From: Cardiocondyla obscurior | Lineage: Eukaryota; Arthropoda; Insecta; Hymenoptera; Formicidae | Direction: 5' to 3' | Assembly: GCF_019399895.1 (NCBI RefSeq) | Contig: NC_091887.1 | Location: forward strand, 868,001 to 932,000 | DNA length: 64,000 nucleotides | In this document: piece after piece, positions 1-10,788 of the stretch | How positions within the stretch are numbered: the stretch's first letter is position 1 | How the letters are laid out: the number at the start of each line of letters is the position of its first letter | Translations under genes and position numbers: made by a program | The notes under the pieces: model-generated | Told to the model about the DNA's origin: nothing | Databases searched by the model: none | What the model saw: the letters and a program-made list of their open reading frames with translations, nothing else

Positions 1-1822
1 GTTGCTAGGTCAGGAAGAGAATCGATATTGTCTCCGCGATAAAAAGGATACTTGAGCTTTAGGTGCACCGGAAGAGGAGGACGCGGAAGGAGGGGGGGAG
101 GGGGGCGGAGGAGTTCTAGAGTGGAGCTGAAGATGGGGGCGGGATAGGGTTTCTTCCACTTAAATCTTCAGCCGTAGAACAAAACTCGCAGATTCCTGAA
201 GATCTCCTCGCCGAGTTTGACCCGGCCCCGAAACTTTGTTCGCGCTCGGCGACTGGTAAGCGGGCTTTCCAGCTGAAGAAGCGAGTCCCCGAGTGTGCTG
301 AATTCACCACCGAAAAGCCTCCGCTTTGCCGCGCAAGAAAAAGCATGGATCGCGATACTTTTCTCGTCGCGCGGCGAGGAGGGAAATATATCCGTGAAGA
401 TTACGCGGCGCTCGAATGCCCGGGAGAGATGCAAGGATCATGAGGCGGATACGAATAGATACGTTCTCCTCGAATACCGGAAGAACCTTAAGAAAAAGGT
501 ATTCCTCTTAAAATTATCGTCTTCTTACCTCCCTTCGCGGACAGCCTACGTATCTCAAGAGCATCTGAGAGAAGGATTTCTGCCATAATCGAGAAAAGAG
601 GATAATTCGTCTGCGAGAGGATGAGACCGCGATCGCGGAGAGAGTGAACGGGAGGACGTTACCACAGCGGCCTCCGAGGAGAACGTCGATAGACCGTAAT
701 TTTATTGCCGAAGTTACCGTGGCCCCGGAAGTTCACTTCGGCAAACATAAAGGAAGGGAAATACAACACAATTGGAAACTGTCTGCTGTCGCTGATCTCC
801 GCGCGCCCGTTTCCTCGCGAAGATTTTTCTCGCAGAAAGAGAAGAGAAAAAACACCGATCGGTCGCAACTACCGGTTAACTTTCACATCGGCATTTAATA
901 GTTTGTAAGATATGACGAATTAAATCGTTACGTTAGAGATAATAATTGTTCTATGCAAAGTATTACCTTTATAAATTCTCTCCGCGTGGAATACATTAAT
1001 CGCGGAAGTTAATTCGTGTCACTGATAACGTCGCTTATCGAATATTATTATTTTTTAATACGTAATATGGAGCTGCGTTATTTTCGTGTTATTAACTTCA
1101 ATCAATAATTATTGAAGCGATCGAATTATAAGTAACCCTATCGAAAAGTCTTTAATCTAACACTTTACCAAGATACTATTATAAAACAACATCTCAGCAA
1201 CTTCAAATACACTTTTAACTCTTTCAATTAAATCTCTAATAGCATCTAACTATTACGTTAAGCATAACGAGCCGTAGGTTAAGCTTTATATAATTTTTGT
1301 GTTAGTTGGATAATTTAATTTTCAATGAAATGTAAGTTTTAAAGAAAAAAGAAAGAAATATAAAAGCGTGCAGAAAAACAATTTTTTAAAGAATCTGAGT
1401 ACTAAATATAACTAAAGATAATTTTAACAATGCGCGCGGTTGCTATTTCGTTCGATAATATGCTTCATATAATTAAATTTAAATAATAATATCGTATCAA
1501 CCAATTCATTAACAGAACTCTCAGTCCATTTAAAAGAGGTTGCTACTAAATACGTATCGTTCATTATTAATCATTAGTCAAGCATGTCACATTGTTATCT
1601 CTGAGAACATTGATCATCACAGAGACCATCGAACATATAATTCAATCATAATGTTGGTACTTATAATAACAAAATATTCCACTCTTGAAATTAATCAAAC
1701 GTTAAATTGATTTAAAAACAAAATATCCAATGTGTGATATTTATAATTATTAAAAATAACAAAGATCAGCTCTGCAATCATTGATAAAAAAATCTAGTTA
1801 AGTTGCATTAATTAAAAAATTA
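1..1822. other. No gene seen; left flank
   Basis: The first 900 bases are relatively GC- and CpG-rich, and the rest is AT-rich. Short open frames occur on both strands and overlap each other, with no recognisable domain and no convincing pair of splice sites. The last 60 bases before the repeat element at about 1830 show weak similarity to the inverted sequence just right of 6240, so the inverted repeat may extend outward at a more diverged level. Confidence 0.6.
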
Positions 1823-1879
1823 TTAATAACTCCAAAAGTGATTATATTTCTCTCTTTCTGAATGAGTAAAAAGACTCAC

Positions 1880-2329
1880 CGAAATGCTGTCTGATTGCTC
1901 GATACCATTCAAGGTCGCCGTTGTTTGGTGCCTTCCAGAACAGCTCGACTGCCTTCCAATTCGTCGTCCGATGAATTCCACGTTGCTGTTGTCCGATGGC
2001 TCCAAATCGTTCACGGTCCGATGTCCTTCAAGCAGCCGTACTCCTCTGATTCTTCTGGTCTTAATCTGCATTCAAAATATTATTTATGGACGAGTGCAAA
2101 AGTGATAACAAATCTCTCTTACTGTATGAGTAAAAAGACTCACCGAAATGCTGTCTGATTGCTTGTTGTCTATCAAGGTCGTTGTTATTTGATGCCTTCC
2201 AGGGAAGCTCGACTGCCTTCCATTTCGTCGTCCGATGAATTCCACGTTGCTGTTGTCCGATGGCTCCAAATCGTTCACGGTCTGATGTCCTTCAAGCAGC
2301 CGTACTCCTCTGATTCCTCCGGTCTTAAT
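1880..2329 (-). repeat. Left-arm A array: two exon-like units
   Basis: Two tandem units with a 264 bp period. On the minus strand each has a TGCAG acceptor, a 186 bp open segment and a GTGAGT donor; the segments are 2329-2144 and 2065-1880. Both are 62 codons long, open in the same phase, and encode related basic, serine-rich peptides containing the blocks VRLLEGHRTVNDLEPSDNSN and VEFIGRR. They are inverted relatives of the three units at 5422-6186. I do not recognise the peptide family. Whether these are expressed exons or repeats of decayed exons cannot be told from sequence. Confidence 0.7.
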
Positions 2330-2399
2330 CTGCATTACAAATATTTTTTTATGGACGAGTCTAAAAGTGACTGGACGAGTCCAAGACGGACTTAGATTT

Positions 2400-2948
2400 A
2401 ACACATTAAAATGGCGGAAAGAGACGCGATCGCGGGGGAAGGAGGGAGGGGCGACACTTGCGATCCCTTCGATCAAGTTTGTTACAGAAACTTTTCGAAT
2501 ATTCGGCAGGAGCTGCCGCGACGAATTACGAGACAAATATCACGCAATACCGAGTTCTGCAGAAGCAGGCAGCGAACGAGATATAAAAAGACAAGTGGCG
2601 ATTTCGTACAATCATCCCGCAGTCGTCGCAATTATACGTTCTACATTAATTAATTACACCACAACTGCTCGCTCGAATACGATCCGCGACGCTTTGCTAT
2701 GTCGAACATGCAGTTGGCAGCATTTTTTTTCACGTCTCGTACGTACGCGACGCGAGTTAAGTCGAGATCAAAAATCCAGCTCGCTCTCGCTAAACGCATT
2801 CCACACGAGCGCGTAAAAAGTCCATGCGCGACGAATATTCTTTTCTACGGACATTCGAAACTTCATCGACGGCGTTTCTCATTTAAATATATCGCATTAC
2901 TAAAAGAACCGAGAACGAGGACGCCCGCCCGCGCGCGAACGAAAGGCT
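2400..2948. repeat. Left-arm block C of the inverted repeat
   Basis: This single-copy block matches the reverse complement of about 4793-5400. Matching landmarks include the ATGGCGG stretch near 2411 (inverted near 5335), the CTGCAGAAGCAGGCAG stretch near 2560 (inverted near 5185) and the CGTACGTACG stretch near 2740 (inverted near 5000). Open frames of 80-150 codons occur on both strands, but none shows a domain I know. The two copies differ by substitutions and small indels, so they have had time to diverge. Confidence 0.75.
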
Positions 2949-3640
2949 GACTCTTTATTCACATCCACGATCAGTTTTCTGTAATACGAGTAAAATATAC
3001 CTTCTTCCAAGTAGAGAACGGACTTCCGCAGCCTCTGCAATGCCGGGGACCTTGATTTATCGCCGTCAAATCATATAGCTGGGAGAGAATGATAGCGCAC
3101 CTCGACTCCTGGCAGTCGTCACGGCAGCTCCGCGAGCAATGAGATGAGCAAGCAGCGACTGACCGGCGTCCGAGAACCTGCGCGTAGCAAATGCGCGGTA
3201 GCTTTCTGGTGCATGAAGTGCCTTTCCTATTGCGCCATTACACGTAGCGGGTCCGCAATGAACGACGCGCCCGCGAACGAGCGAACGGCCGGTGACTCTT
3301 TATTCACATCCGCGATCAGTTTTCTGCAATACGAGTAAAATATACCTTATTCCAAGTAGAAAACGGTCTTCCGCAGCCTCTGTAATGCCGGGGACCTTGA
3401 TTCATTACCGTCAAATCATGTAGCTGGGAGAGAATGATAGCGCACTTCGTCTCCTGGCAGTCGTCACGGCAGCTCCGCGAGCAATGAGACGAGCAAGCAG
3501 CGGCAGGCAGGTCGGCCGAACACCTGCGCGTAGTGGTTGCGCAATAGCTTTCTGGTGCATGAAGTGCTTCTCCTATTGCGCCAGAACACGTATTGGGCCC
3601 GCATCGGAAGATCGCGTCGCTGCGTGTTGCAAATGCACCG
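2949..3640. repeat. Left-arm B array: two tandem units of about 345 bp
   Basis: The segment beginning GACTCTTTATTCACATCC starts at 2949 and again at 3294, giving a 345 bp period; the second unit diverges after about 3600. On the minus strand the units give cysteine-rich open frames with the spacing C-R-S-C near the middle and RGCG followed by PFSTW near the end. The reverse-complement copies lie at about 3918-4792. I do not recognise the peptide, and the cysteines do not form a clear zinc-knuckle spacing. Confidence 0.75.
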
Positions 3641-3917
3641 TAGCTTTCCCGCATTTAAAGCATCTCCTACTGTGCCGAAATCCGTGACTGGTCCTGGTGT
3701 TCCAAGCCGGATCGAGAGCCGATGTAAGAACTGAGAACGTAGCAGAGGTAAGCGTACGTCTTCAGAACGTGGCTAGCAATCGTTGTTAATATATTTTGCT
3801 TTTTTTACGCTTCGGACAATATCTTTAATAAACTAAATTTTAAAGGATTTTTGTAGCGCTACCAGCGGCCGGCCGGTGAATCAGACTTCCTCTCTTTCTC
3901 TCTCTCTCTTTCTCTCA
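3641..3917. other. Central spacer between the two arms
   Basis: About 280 bases that separate the arms and are not clearly part of either. The spacer includes an AT-rich part near 3785-3850, a GC-rich GGCCGGCCGG stretch near 3868, and a CT-rich run near 3888-3915. If both arms are transcribed outward this would be the promoter-bearing centre; if the locus is transcribed through, it would be the loop of a hairpin. No promoter element stands out. Confidence 0.5.
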
Positions 3918-4792
3918 TTGCTTGCGGAGTCGCCGAGACGAGTGTCACGAAACGAGGTGCGCTATCATTCTCTTCTAATTACGATAGGCTACGGTGTTCC
4001 TCGACATGGCAGAGAGCTGCGGAACATTCTCATCTGTTCGGAATAAGGTATATTTTACTTGAATTCTAGAAAACTGATCGCGGATGTGAATAAAGAATCA
4101 CGGGCCTTTCGTTCGCGCGCGAGCGCGTCGTTCATTGCGGACCCGCTATCTGTTCTGGCGCAATAGGAGAGGCACTTTCATGTACCTGAAAGCTACCGCG
4201 CATTTGCAACGCGCAGGTTCTCGGACGCCGGTCAGTCGCTGCTTGCTCATCTCATTGCTCGCGGAGCTGCCGTGACGACTGCCAGGAAACGAGGTGCGCT
4301 ATCATTCTCTCCCAGCTATACGATTTGACGGTAATGAATCAAGGTCCCCGGCATTGCAGAGGCTGCGGAAGTCCGTTCTCTACTTGGAAGAAGGTATATT
4401 TTACTTGAATTCTAAAAAACTGATCGCGGATGTGAATAAAGAATCACGGGCCTTTCGTTCGCGCGCGAGCGCGTCGTTCATTGCGGACCCGCTATCTGTT
4501 CTGGCGCAATAGGAGAGGCACTTTCATGTACCTGAAAGCTACCACGCATTTGCAACGCGCAGGTTTTTGAACGACCGGCCAGTTGCTGCTTGCTCGTCTC
4601 ATTGCTCGCGAAGCTGCCGTGACGACTGCCAGGAGACGAGGTGCGCTACCATTCTCTCCCAGCTATATGATTTGGCGGTAATAAATCAAGGTCCCCGGCA
4701 TTGCAGAGGCTGCGGAAGTCCCTTCTCTACTTGGAAGAAGGTATATTTTACTTGAATTCTAGAAAACTGATCGCCGACGTGAATAGAGAGTC
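3918..4792. repeat. Right-arm B' array: two units plus a partial
   Basis: Tandem units with a period of about 346 bp, bounded by GTGAATAAAGAATC-type junctions ending at 4099, 4445 and 4792. The first copy (from about 3918) is partial and more diverged. Units carry the sequence of the left B array in reverse complement. Each unit holds CTTGGAAGAAG followed by GTATAT (near 4386 and 4732), which could serve as a splice donor, but this is weak evidence. Confidence 0.75.
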
Positions 4793-5410
4793 GTCGGTTG
4801 TTAGCTCGCGCGCGGGCGCGTTGTTCGTTGCGCGTTCATTGTCGGTTCTTTTATAAATTTAATGTACGTGAGAGACGGCGTCGACGAAGTTTCGATTGCT
4901 CGTAGAAGGAGATATTCGACGCGCGTAGATTTTTTACGGACTTGTGCGGAATACGTTGAGCGAGAGCGAGCTGGATTTTCGATCTCGACATATCTCGCGT
5001 CGCGTACGTACGAGACGCGAAAGAAAATGCTACCAACTGCATGTTCGACATTGCAAAGCGTCGCGGAACGTATTCGAGCGAGCAGTCGTGGTGTAATTAA
5101 TTAATGTAGAACGTATAATTGCGACGACCGCGGGATGATCGTACGAATTCGCCTCTTGTCTTTTCATATCTCGTTCCCTGCCTGCTTCTGCAGAACTCGG
5201 TATTGCGCGATATTTATCTCGTAATTCGTCGCGGCAGCTCCTGCCGAATATTCGAAAAGTTTCTGTAACAAACTTGATCGAAGGGATCGCAAGTGTCGCC
5301 CCTCTCTCCTTTCCCCGCGATCGCGTCTCTTTCCGCCATTTTAATGTGTTAAATCTAAGTTCGTCTTGGACTTCGTCCAGTCACTTTTAGACTCGTCCAT
5401 AAAAAAATAT
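4793..5410. repeat. Right-arm block C'
   Basis: Reverse complement of the C block at 2400-2948. It ends in a short direct motif with CGTCC spacing (near 5370-5400) that leads into the first A' acceptor. An 80-codon frame at 4862-5104 is open on the + strand, but the opposite strand is also open over part of it and neither shows a known domain. Confidence 0.75.
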
Positions 5411-5421
5411 TTTTAATGCAG

Positions 5422-6186
5422 ATTAAGATCGGAGGAATCAGAAGAGTACGACTGCTTGGGGAACATCGGACAATGAACGATTTGGAGTCATCGGACAACA
5501 GCGATTTGGAATTCATCGGACGACGACGAATCGGAAGGCGGTTGAGCTGCTCTGGAAGGCATCAAGTAACGGCGATCTTAATTAACATCGAGCAATCAGA
5601 CAGCATTTTGGTGAGTCTCTTTACTCATACAGTAAGAGAGAAATATAATCTCGTTTAGACTCGTTTATAAATAATATTTTTAATGCAGATTAGGACCGGA
5701 GGAATCAAAGGAGAACGACTGCTTGGAAGTCATCGGACAGTGAACGATTTGAAGTCATCGAACAACAGCAACTTGGAATTCATCGGACAACGACGAATTG
5801 GAAGGCGGTTGAGCTGCTTTGGAAGGCACCAAATAACGACGATCTTGATTAATATCGAGCAATCAAACAGCATTTCGGTGAGTCTCTTTACTCATACAGT
5901 AAGAGAGAAATATAATCTTTTTTGGATTCGTTTATAAATAATATTTTTATTGCAGATTAAAACCAGAGGAATCAGAGGAGTACGACTGCTTGAGAGACAT
6001 CGGACAGTGAACGATTTGGAGTCATCGGACAACAGCAATTTGGAATTCATCGGACGACGACGAATTGAAAGGCAGTCGAGTTACCCTGGAAGGCAGTCGA
6101 GTTACCCTGGAAGGCAGTCGAGCTACTCTGGAAGGCACCAAATAACGACGATCTGGATTGACATCGAGCAGTCAGTCAGCATTTCG
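5422..6186 (+). repeat. Right-arm A' array: three exon-like units in one phase
   Basis: Three tandem units of 267 bp period. Each consists of a TTTTAATGCAG or TTTTTATTGCAG acceptor, an open segment and a GTGAGTCTCTTTACTC donor. The segments are 5422-5610 (189 bp), 5689-5877 (189 bp) and 5956-6186 (231 bp). All are multiples of three and open in the same phase, so any number could be spliced together or skipped without breaking a frame. The peptides share the blocks VRLL or ERLL, LEFIG and RIGRR, then a run ending SGRHQ or FGRHQ in the first two. The third has a 21 bp triplication. No family is recognised. The preserved frame in five copies, counting the left arm, suggests past or present coding use; this is inference. 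Confidence 0.7.
6071..6133 (+). repeat. 21 bp x3 tandem repeat inside the third A' unit
   Basis: Three adjacent copies of a 21 bp unit start at 6071, 6092 and 6113; the first two are identical and the third differs by a few bases. They encode RQSSYPG, RQSSYPG and RQSSYSG in the frame shared by the A units, so this copy is 42 bp longer than its neighbours while the frame is kept. Confidence 0.9.
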
Positions 6187-6235
6187 GTGAGTCTCTTTAC
6201 TCATACAGTAAGAGAGAAATATAATCACTTTTGGA

Positions 6236-9200
6236 CCTATTTATAATTTTCTAATAAATTCGATTAAGCTAATTTTAAAAATAATTTAAAATATAATTAA
6301 TTGGATCACTATTTATTGTTAAAAATATAATATAATTTAGGCCAAGGCCAAAAGTAATTATCTTTCATTTCAGCATGTATTTCATTATATAATTATTCTC
6401 GAAATTTTACTCGAGAAGACATCGTTCACTTGAACAATTTGTGGAGACATATTATGTTCGATATTTACTTTAACGTATGCACAAATGTGCTTCTGATGAA
6501 TATATTACGGTATTCATTATTTAAATTAATAATTTATACTTCACATAATGAACTTAGAGAATCAAATACAATTAAAGTTCAAAGGTATATATAAATTACA
6601 TTTAAAATTCCAAGAAATGAGAATCGTTTGAAGTATCATACAAGATATATATGTATGCACGTCCATAATTTATTAACGAAAATTATTAAATATAAAACCG
6701 TTTTCTTTAACGTAAAAGAACCGAAGGGAAGTAACGCGCGCGAGGCGCGCACTTTGTAATATTTAGCTCTTATACATTTTGCATATTTATTAATGCACGG
6801 GCGATACGTGAAAGAATTAAACGTTAAAGTTATTAAACGCGATCACCGCTGCCGGATTCCCGCGGGACTCTTCTTGCCGACCGCTTTTCAGAAACTTCGG
6901 GCAAAGGGAAAACATTTCTCACGAACGTAAAGTTTCCGAGCATCGTGCGTAACGCACTTTACGTGATGTGAGTGCTGTGAATAACGTTCCTCTTCTCGCT
7001 CGCGCGGCCAGCAAGAAATTTTCGAGTGGAACGGCACGTCGAAGGTTTCACATTTCCATGGGCGAGTTCCGAGCAGCACTGCGAAACCAGTAATTTCATT
7101 ATCGAACTTCTCGCCTCTCTCTTTTACGCCGAAGTTCCCGGATCTCCGTAAGCTTCGTAAAGACGAAGTAACGCAGATTGAAAGCCATCCCCTCGCGCCG
7201 CAAGCGAACGGAATTTATCGACCGTCACATAATAAAGAGTGTTAATTTCCGAATATAGTCGAAGAGACTAGGCTTATAAAAAATATTAGAGAGCTTTAGT
7301 AACGTTGATTTGTAACTGCATTACGCGCATACGTTTTCGTTGTCTCCTTAAGTTAAAAAGATGTTCATTAAAAATTTTTCTTTAATTTAAAACGTGCTGC
7401 TGTTTAACGCGCAGGATTAAACGCGTATAATTATCAATTATTTCTTAAACAAGATACGCATAATTGTTGTCCTTGTTTTTCTTTCCGCCCTGGTTGGAAT
7501 CGAATTTTTTTTTTCTGCCCGTGTAAGCCGACACCTCATTAACATACTTGCAGCACTGCGTTAATTATGGGTCTGTATTTACGAAAGTACATGCACTCGC
7601 GGAAACCAGCGCTGTGTTTTTGCGCGTGGTCCACAAGTCGCAAATCATGCAAACGATATTTTTACACGAATTACGGAGTTTGTGCGCAAATATTGAGAAT
7701 AAAGATTAAAAGGTGTAACAAAATTCGCGTTATAACAAACAGACTGCCTTTTTTTTTTTCTTTTTTTTTGCGAATTGTTAGTTTGTTAGAGCTCGTGCCA
7801 GCGGAGCGGATTCATAAATAATGAAAGACAATTTTGGACGATGTTATCCCGCATCGGTATAATCAATTGTGACAAGCAGATGATAGATTACAACTATTTA
7901 AATGACTGGTGTAATCATGGCGAGCCTGTCGTTGATCATTGTCGCATATTGAAATACACCAACGCGTTGTTGTTTCACAAATTAGACGCTGACTCACCCA
8001 AAGGGCACACGGATGTCCTGAAATTGTCATTACTCCTCGATGATTTGGCAAAATTTGATATTAATTCGAAATTTAATTCGCAGTCTAATTCAGAATTTAA
8101 TTCGAAATCGATGCAGCTGCTCCGGAGCAAATAATGTAAGTTAACTGTGCTTGGCAAGAAACTAGATTTACATCCTCGGTTAAAATTTTTGGTCGGGAAA
8201 AAAAAAAAAAATATCGATGTTTCTTGGCTGTTCTATATAATATATGAAACACGATACAGTTGTCTGTTGAAACTTTGAGGCAGCACACTGTTCTGACGAA
8301 TAATACCGTGTACACGAGACAAATTTTGCCGACGACATTCATAATTTATGCGAGAACAGAAAACGGTACGCCTAAGTTCATTTAGCACATGACGAGAAAC
8401 GCACTAGATAATTCAGTATTAATGAGTAATTGCTATTAGGCGTTAATTTCGCAGTCTTAAGAGCAGCAAGGTTCGTCATATCGCGCTTTAAATATGTTGT
8501 TTAATAAAAATGGAGGATTTTTTATTCTGAGAAATATTTGCTTTAACTCTTTTGCGAATAGATATTCTATAAAAAAAAAAAAAAAGAAACAAATACATTC
8601 AAATATGCTTACATATATGTATTTGAAAAAAATTGAAAAGTTTTAAAAGACATTTTTTTCACGGAATAGCGGCCTTAGACTGTCAGAGTCGCTCGTTTAT
8701 TTGTAGAATAAACTTTGGTTCGACATTGAAGCTAATGCGGTGGGATTATGACGTGTACAATCAACGTGGTAACTTTTGCTCGCGAAAAACGCCGAAAAAA
8801 CCCGGGCGGAGGAATAAAAATAATTTAAACCGGAAATTTATAACCCCGATATAGTAGCTTCAAACAGAACCGCGGAAAATGAGAGAAGAGCGCGTTATTT
8901 ATTACGCTAGAGTGGTCATAGTTAAAGCGGCCAAACAGATTGGCGCAAAACTGATAATGTTAATGAGTATATACACGTGGCTTTTAGCAAACTTTTAGTT
9001 GAGCCTGAAAAATACTTTATTTTATGCAACAAATTAATTATTAAGGCCGGCTGAAAGAGAACGAAGGCGGAATAATAAGTGTAAGGGGAACGGAAGGGGT
9101 GGGCTAGAAATTGTGGACGCTAGAGCTTTTTCGCGAGTTACCGCCCTCGATTACGCGGGAATTTTCGGCTCCATCGTTGTACAATTTGCACGGACGTGCG

Positions 9201-10788
9201 TCCAGTGAGTTCGTAAATTCCGGGTGAGAGATTTCGGGAGACAATTGTGTGCTTTCACATATTCATATAAACGTTACACACCCGTGCAGATACATATATT
9301 TCGAACGGTCCAGTACGGGAGAAACAAGACATAAAAATTTCAGATATATCGAAATTATCATACGGAAAAGCTTGTGCGATATAAATATTGAGTAAAATAA
9401 TTTGCTAAGAATTTAAGATAAAATTTTATTTGAAGAAATAATAGTCGATAAATCGAGAGAAAGAGAGAGAGAGTTTGTAGAGATAAATGGCGAGTTTTTA
9501 AGATCCCTGAATTTAATTTTTTTTATTATTTTCCGCAATCGGCGAACAAAGACGATCAAAATACAAATTATCGTTATGGCGACATAATCGATTTGAGCCA
9601 GCATGTGTACGCGATGTGCGCGGACGGAATGAAAACCTGTGATGTTTAAGCGAAACTAATATTAGAGCGATTGCAGCCACGTAGTTAATAGAACGTCGGT
9701 TTCATCCCCGGGATAATGAAGCAGAGCTAGAGCGAAGCACCAACAGTGCGGCGTCGATTGCATCATCGGGTTTGAACGAGAAATTGCCATCGTGCATTTC
9801 ACCAAATACTCATTCAATCGTCGAATGTTTTAAAATAATGGCATTTGCCTACAGCGTAAATTTGTTTGATATTTTCGACGTGTTTTCAAAAATATATCAT
9901 TAAGTGCATATGTTGCATTGAAGAAATAAAAAAATAGAAAAGTAGGAAAGTCATAAACGATGAAAAAAAAAAAAATGTTAATATACATGTGAAAATTATT
10001 CCGAAAAAGTAAGACCGTAGATGTTAAAAAAATTTAAGTCATCAGACTTAGGGAAATTAAAGAAAATTGCGCAAGTTGATGAGGGTCACCTGGACCAGTG
10101 TCGGAGCACTCCCGAAATCGAATTCGCGGAAAATTTTCGCCGAACGAAAAGGACCGTCATTGGGATCGCTGGAACGTCGATAGCTTTCGGCGACGTGACA
10201 TCGCCTGAACGAATCAACGAATCCTGATTTCTCTCGTCCGAATTATACCAGGGGATGCAATCAAAACCGGCGATCGCGACCCCCGGAGGCTTCTTCATTA
10301 TTCGCGGACATTGAAGCCGGGGGAGGCGGCTCTCTCCGCTCGTGTCGGCATTGTTTGCGCAACAATCACGCTAACCGAATTATCCTGATCACATCGGGTG
10401 CGCGTTCAAATACGCGCGTTACCTCTTCGACCCTTTCCCGCCGCCCGCCGCCCTCCCCGCCTCACCTGTAATTGATTGGATTTTATTTGCACGATCCGAC
10501 GCTGATACCGATAAAAAATGAGGTATAAGGCATGCTCGACCTCTTTTCGAGGAGGGCGCTTCCTGAAGGGTGCTTCAGTCTGCTTTTAACCGCTGGGAGT
10601 GACCACGGGGATGTATTTATCTTGCCGACGTCAAGTGTCGCAAATTCATTCAAATAAAAGTGAGCGATGAAATTCCGGGCTCCCGATCTATCGAACTGTC
10701 TGCGAAATCCCCTCAAGTTTCGCAATATTGACTCCGCGAGATTTTAAGATTTTTCTAATTAACTTTCTTGAATTTATACACACTAGAT
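6236..10788. other. No supported gene; AT-rich with CpG-rich patches
   Basis: The region holds homopolymer runs (for example T/A tracts near 7749, 8200 and 8571), a GA-rich run near 9458-9472 and CpG-rich patches near 6840-7220 and 10100-10460. A 97-codon + strand frame at 7841-8134 has an ATG and ends in a short imperfect repeat encoding FNSQSNSEFNSKS, but a frame on the opposite strand is open over the same bases and I see no domain, so it is not called. The 5' flank of the channel gene begins at the right end. Confidence 0.5.

Larger units (their letters stand above)
1830..6235. repeat. Large inverted repeat with internal tandem arrays (A2-C-B2 / B'2+-C'-A'3)
   Basis: A 4.4 kb near-palindromic element. 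The left arm (about 1830-3640) and right arm (about 3918-6235) are inverted copies of one another in the same block order. Block A holds exon-like units of about 265 bp period, block C is a single stretch of about 550-600 bp, and block B holds tandem units of about 345 bp. The arms differ in copy number (two against three A units; two B units against two plus a partial) and by scattered substitutions, so this is not a simple assembly fold-over. Exon-like features in A point outward from the centre on both sides. I recognise no transposase or other protein domain. It could be an inverted gene duplication, a foldback transposon or a source of hairpin RNA. The edges are approximate and I see no clear target-site duplication. 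Confidence 0.85.

Noticed and set aside
7841..8134. 97-codon + frame with an FNS-type repeat
   Set aside because: The opposite strand is open over the same bases, no family is recognised, and the tail is a short simple repeat.
10768..10788. Seven extra codons at the start of the channel gene
   Set aside because: They begin with TTG, and the ATG at 10789 gives a normal DEG/ENaC N-terminus.
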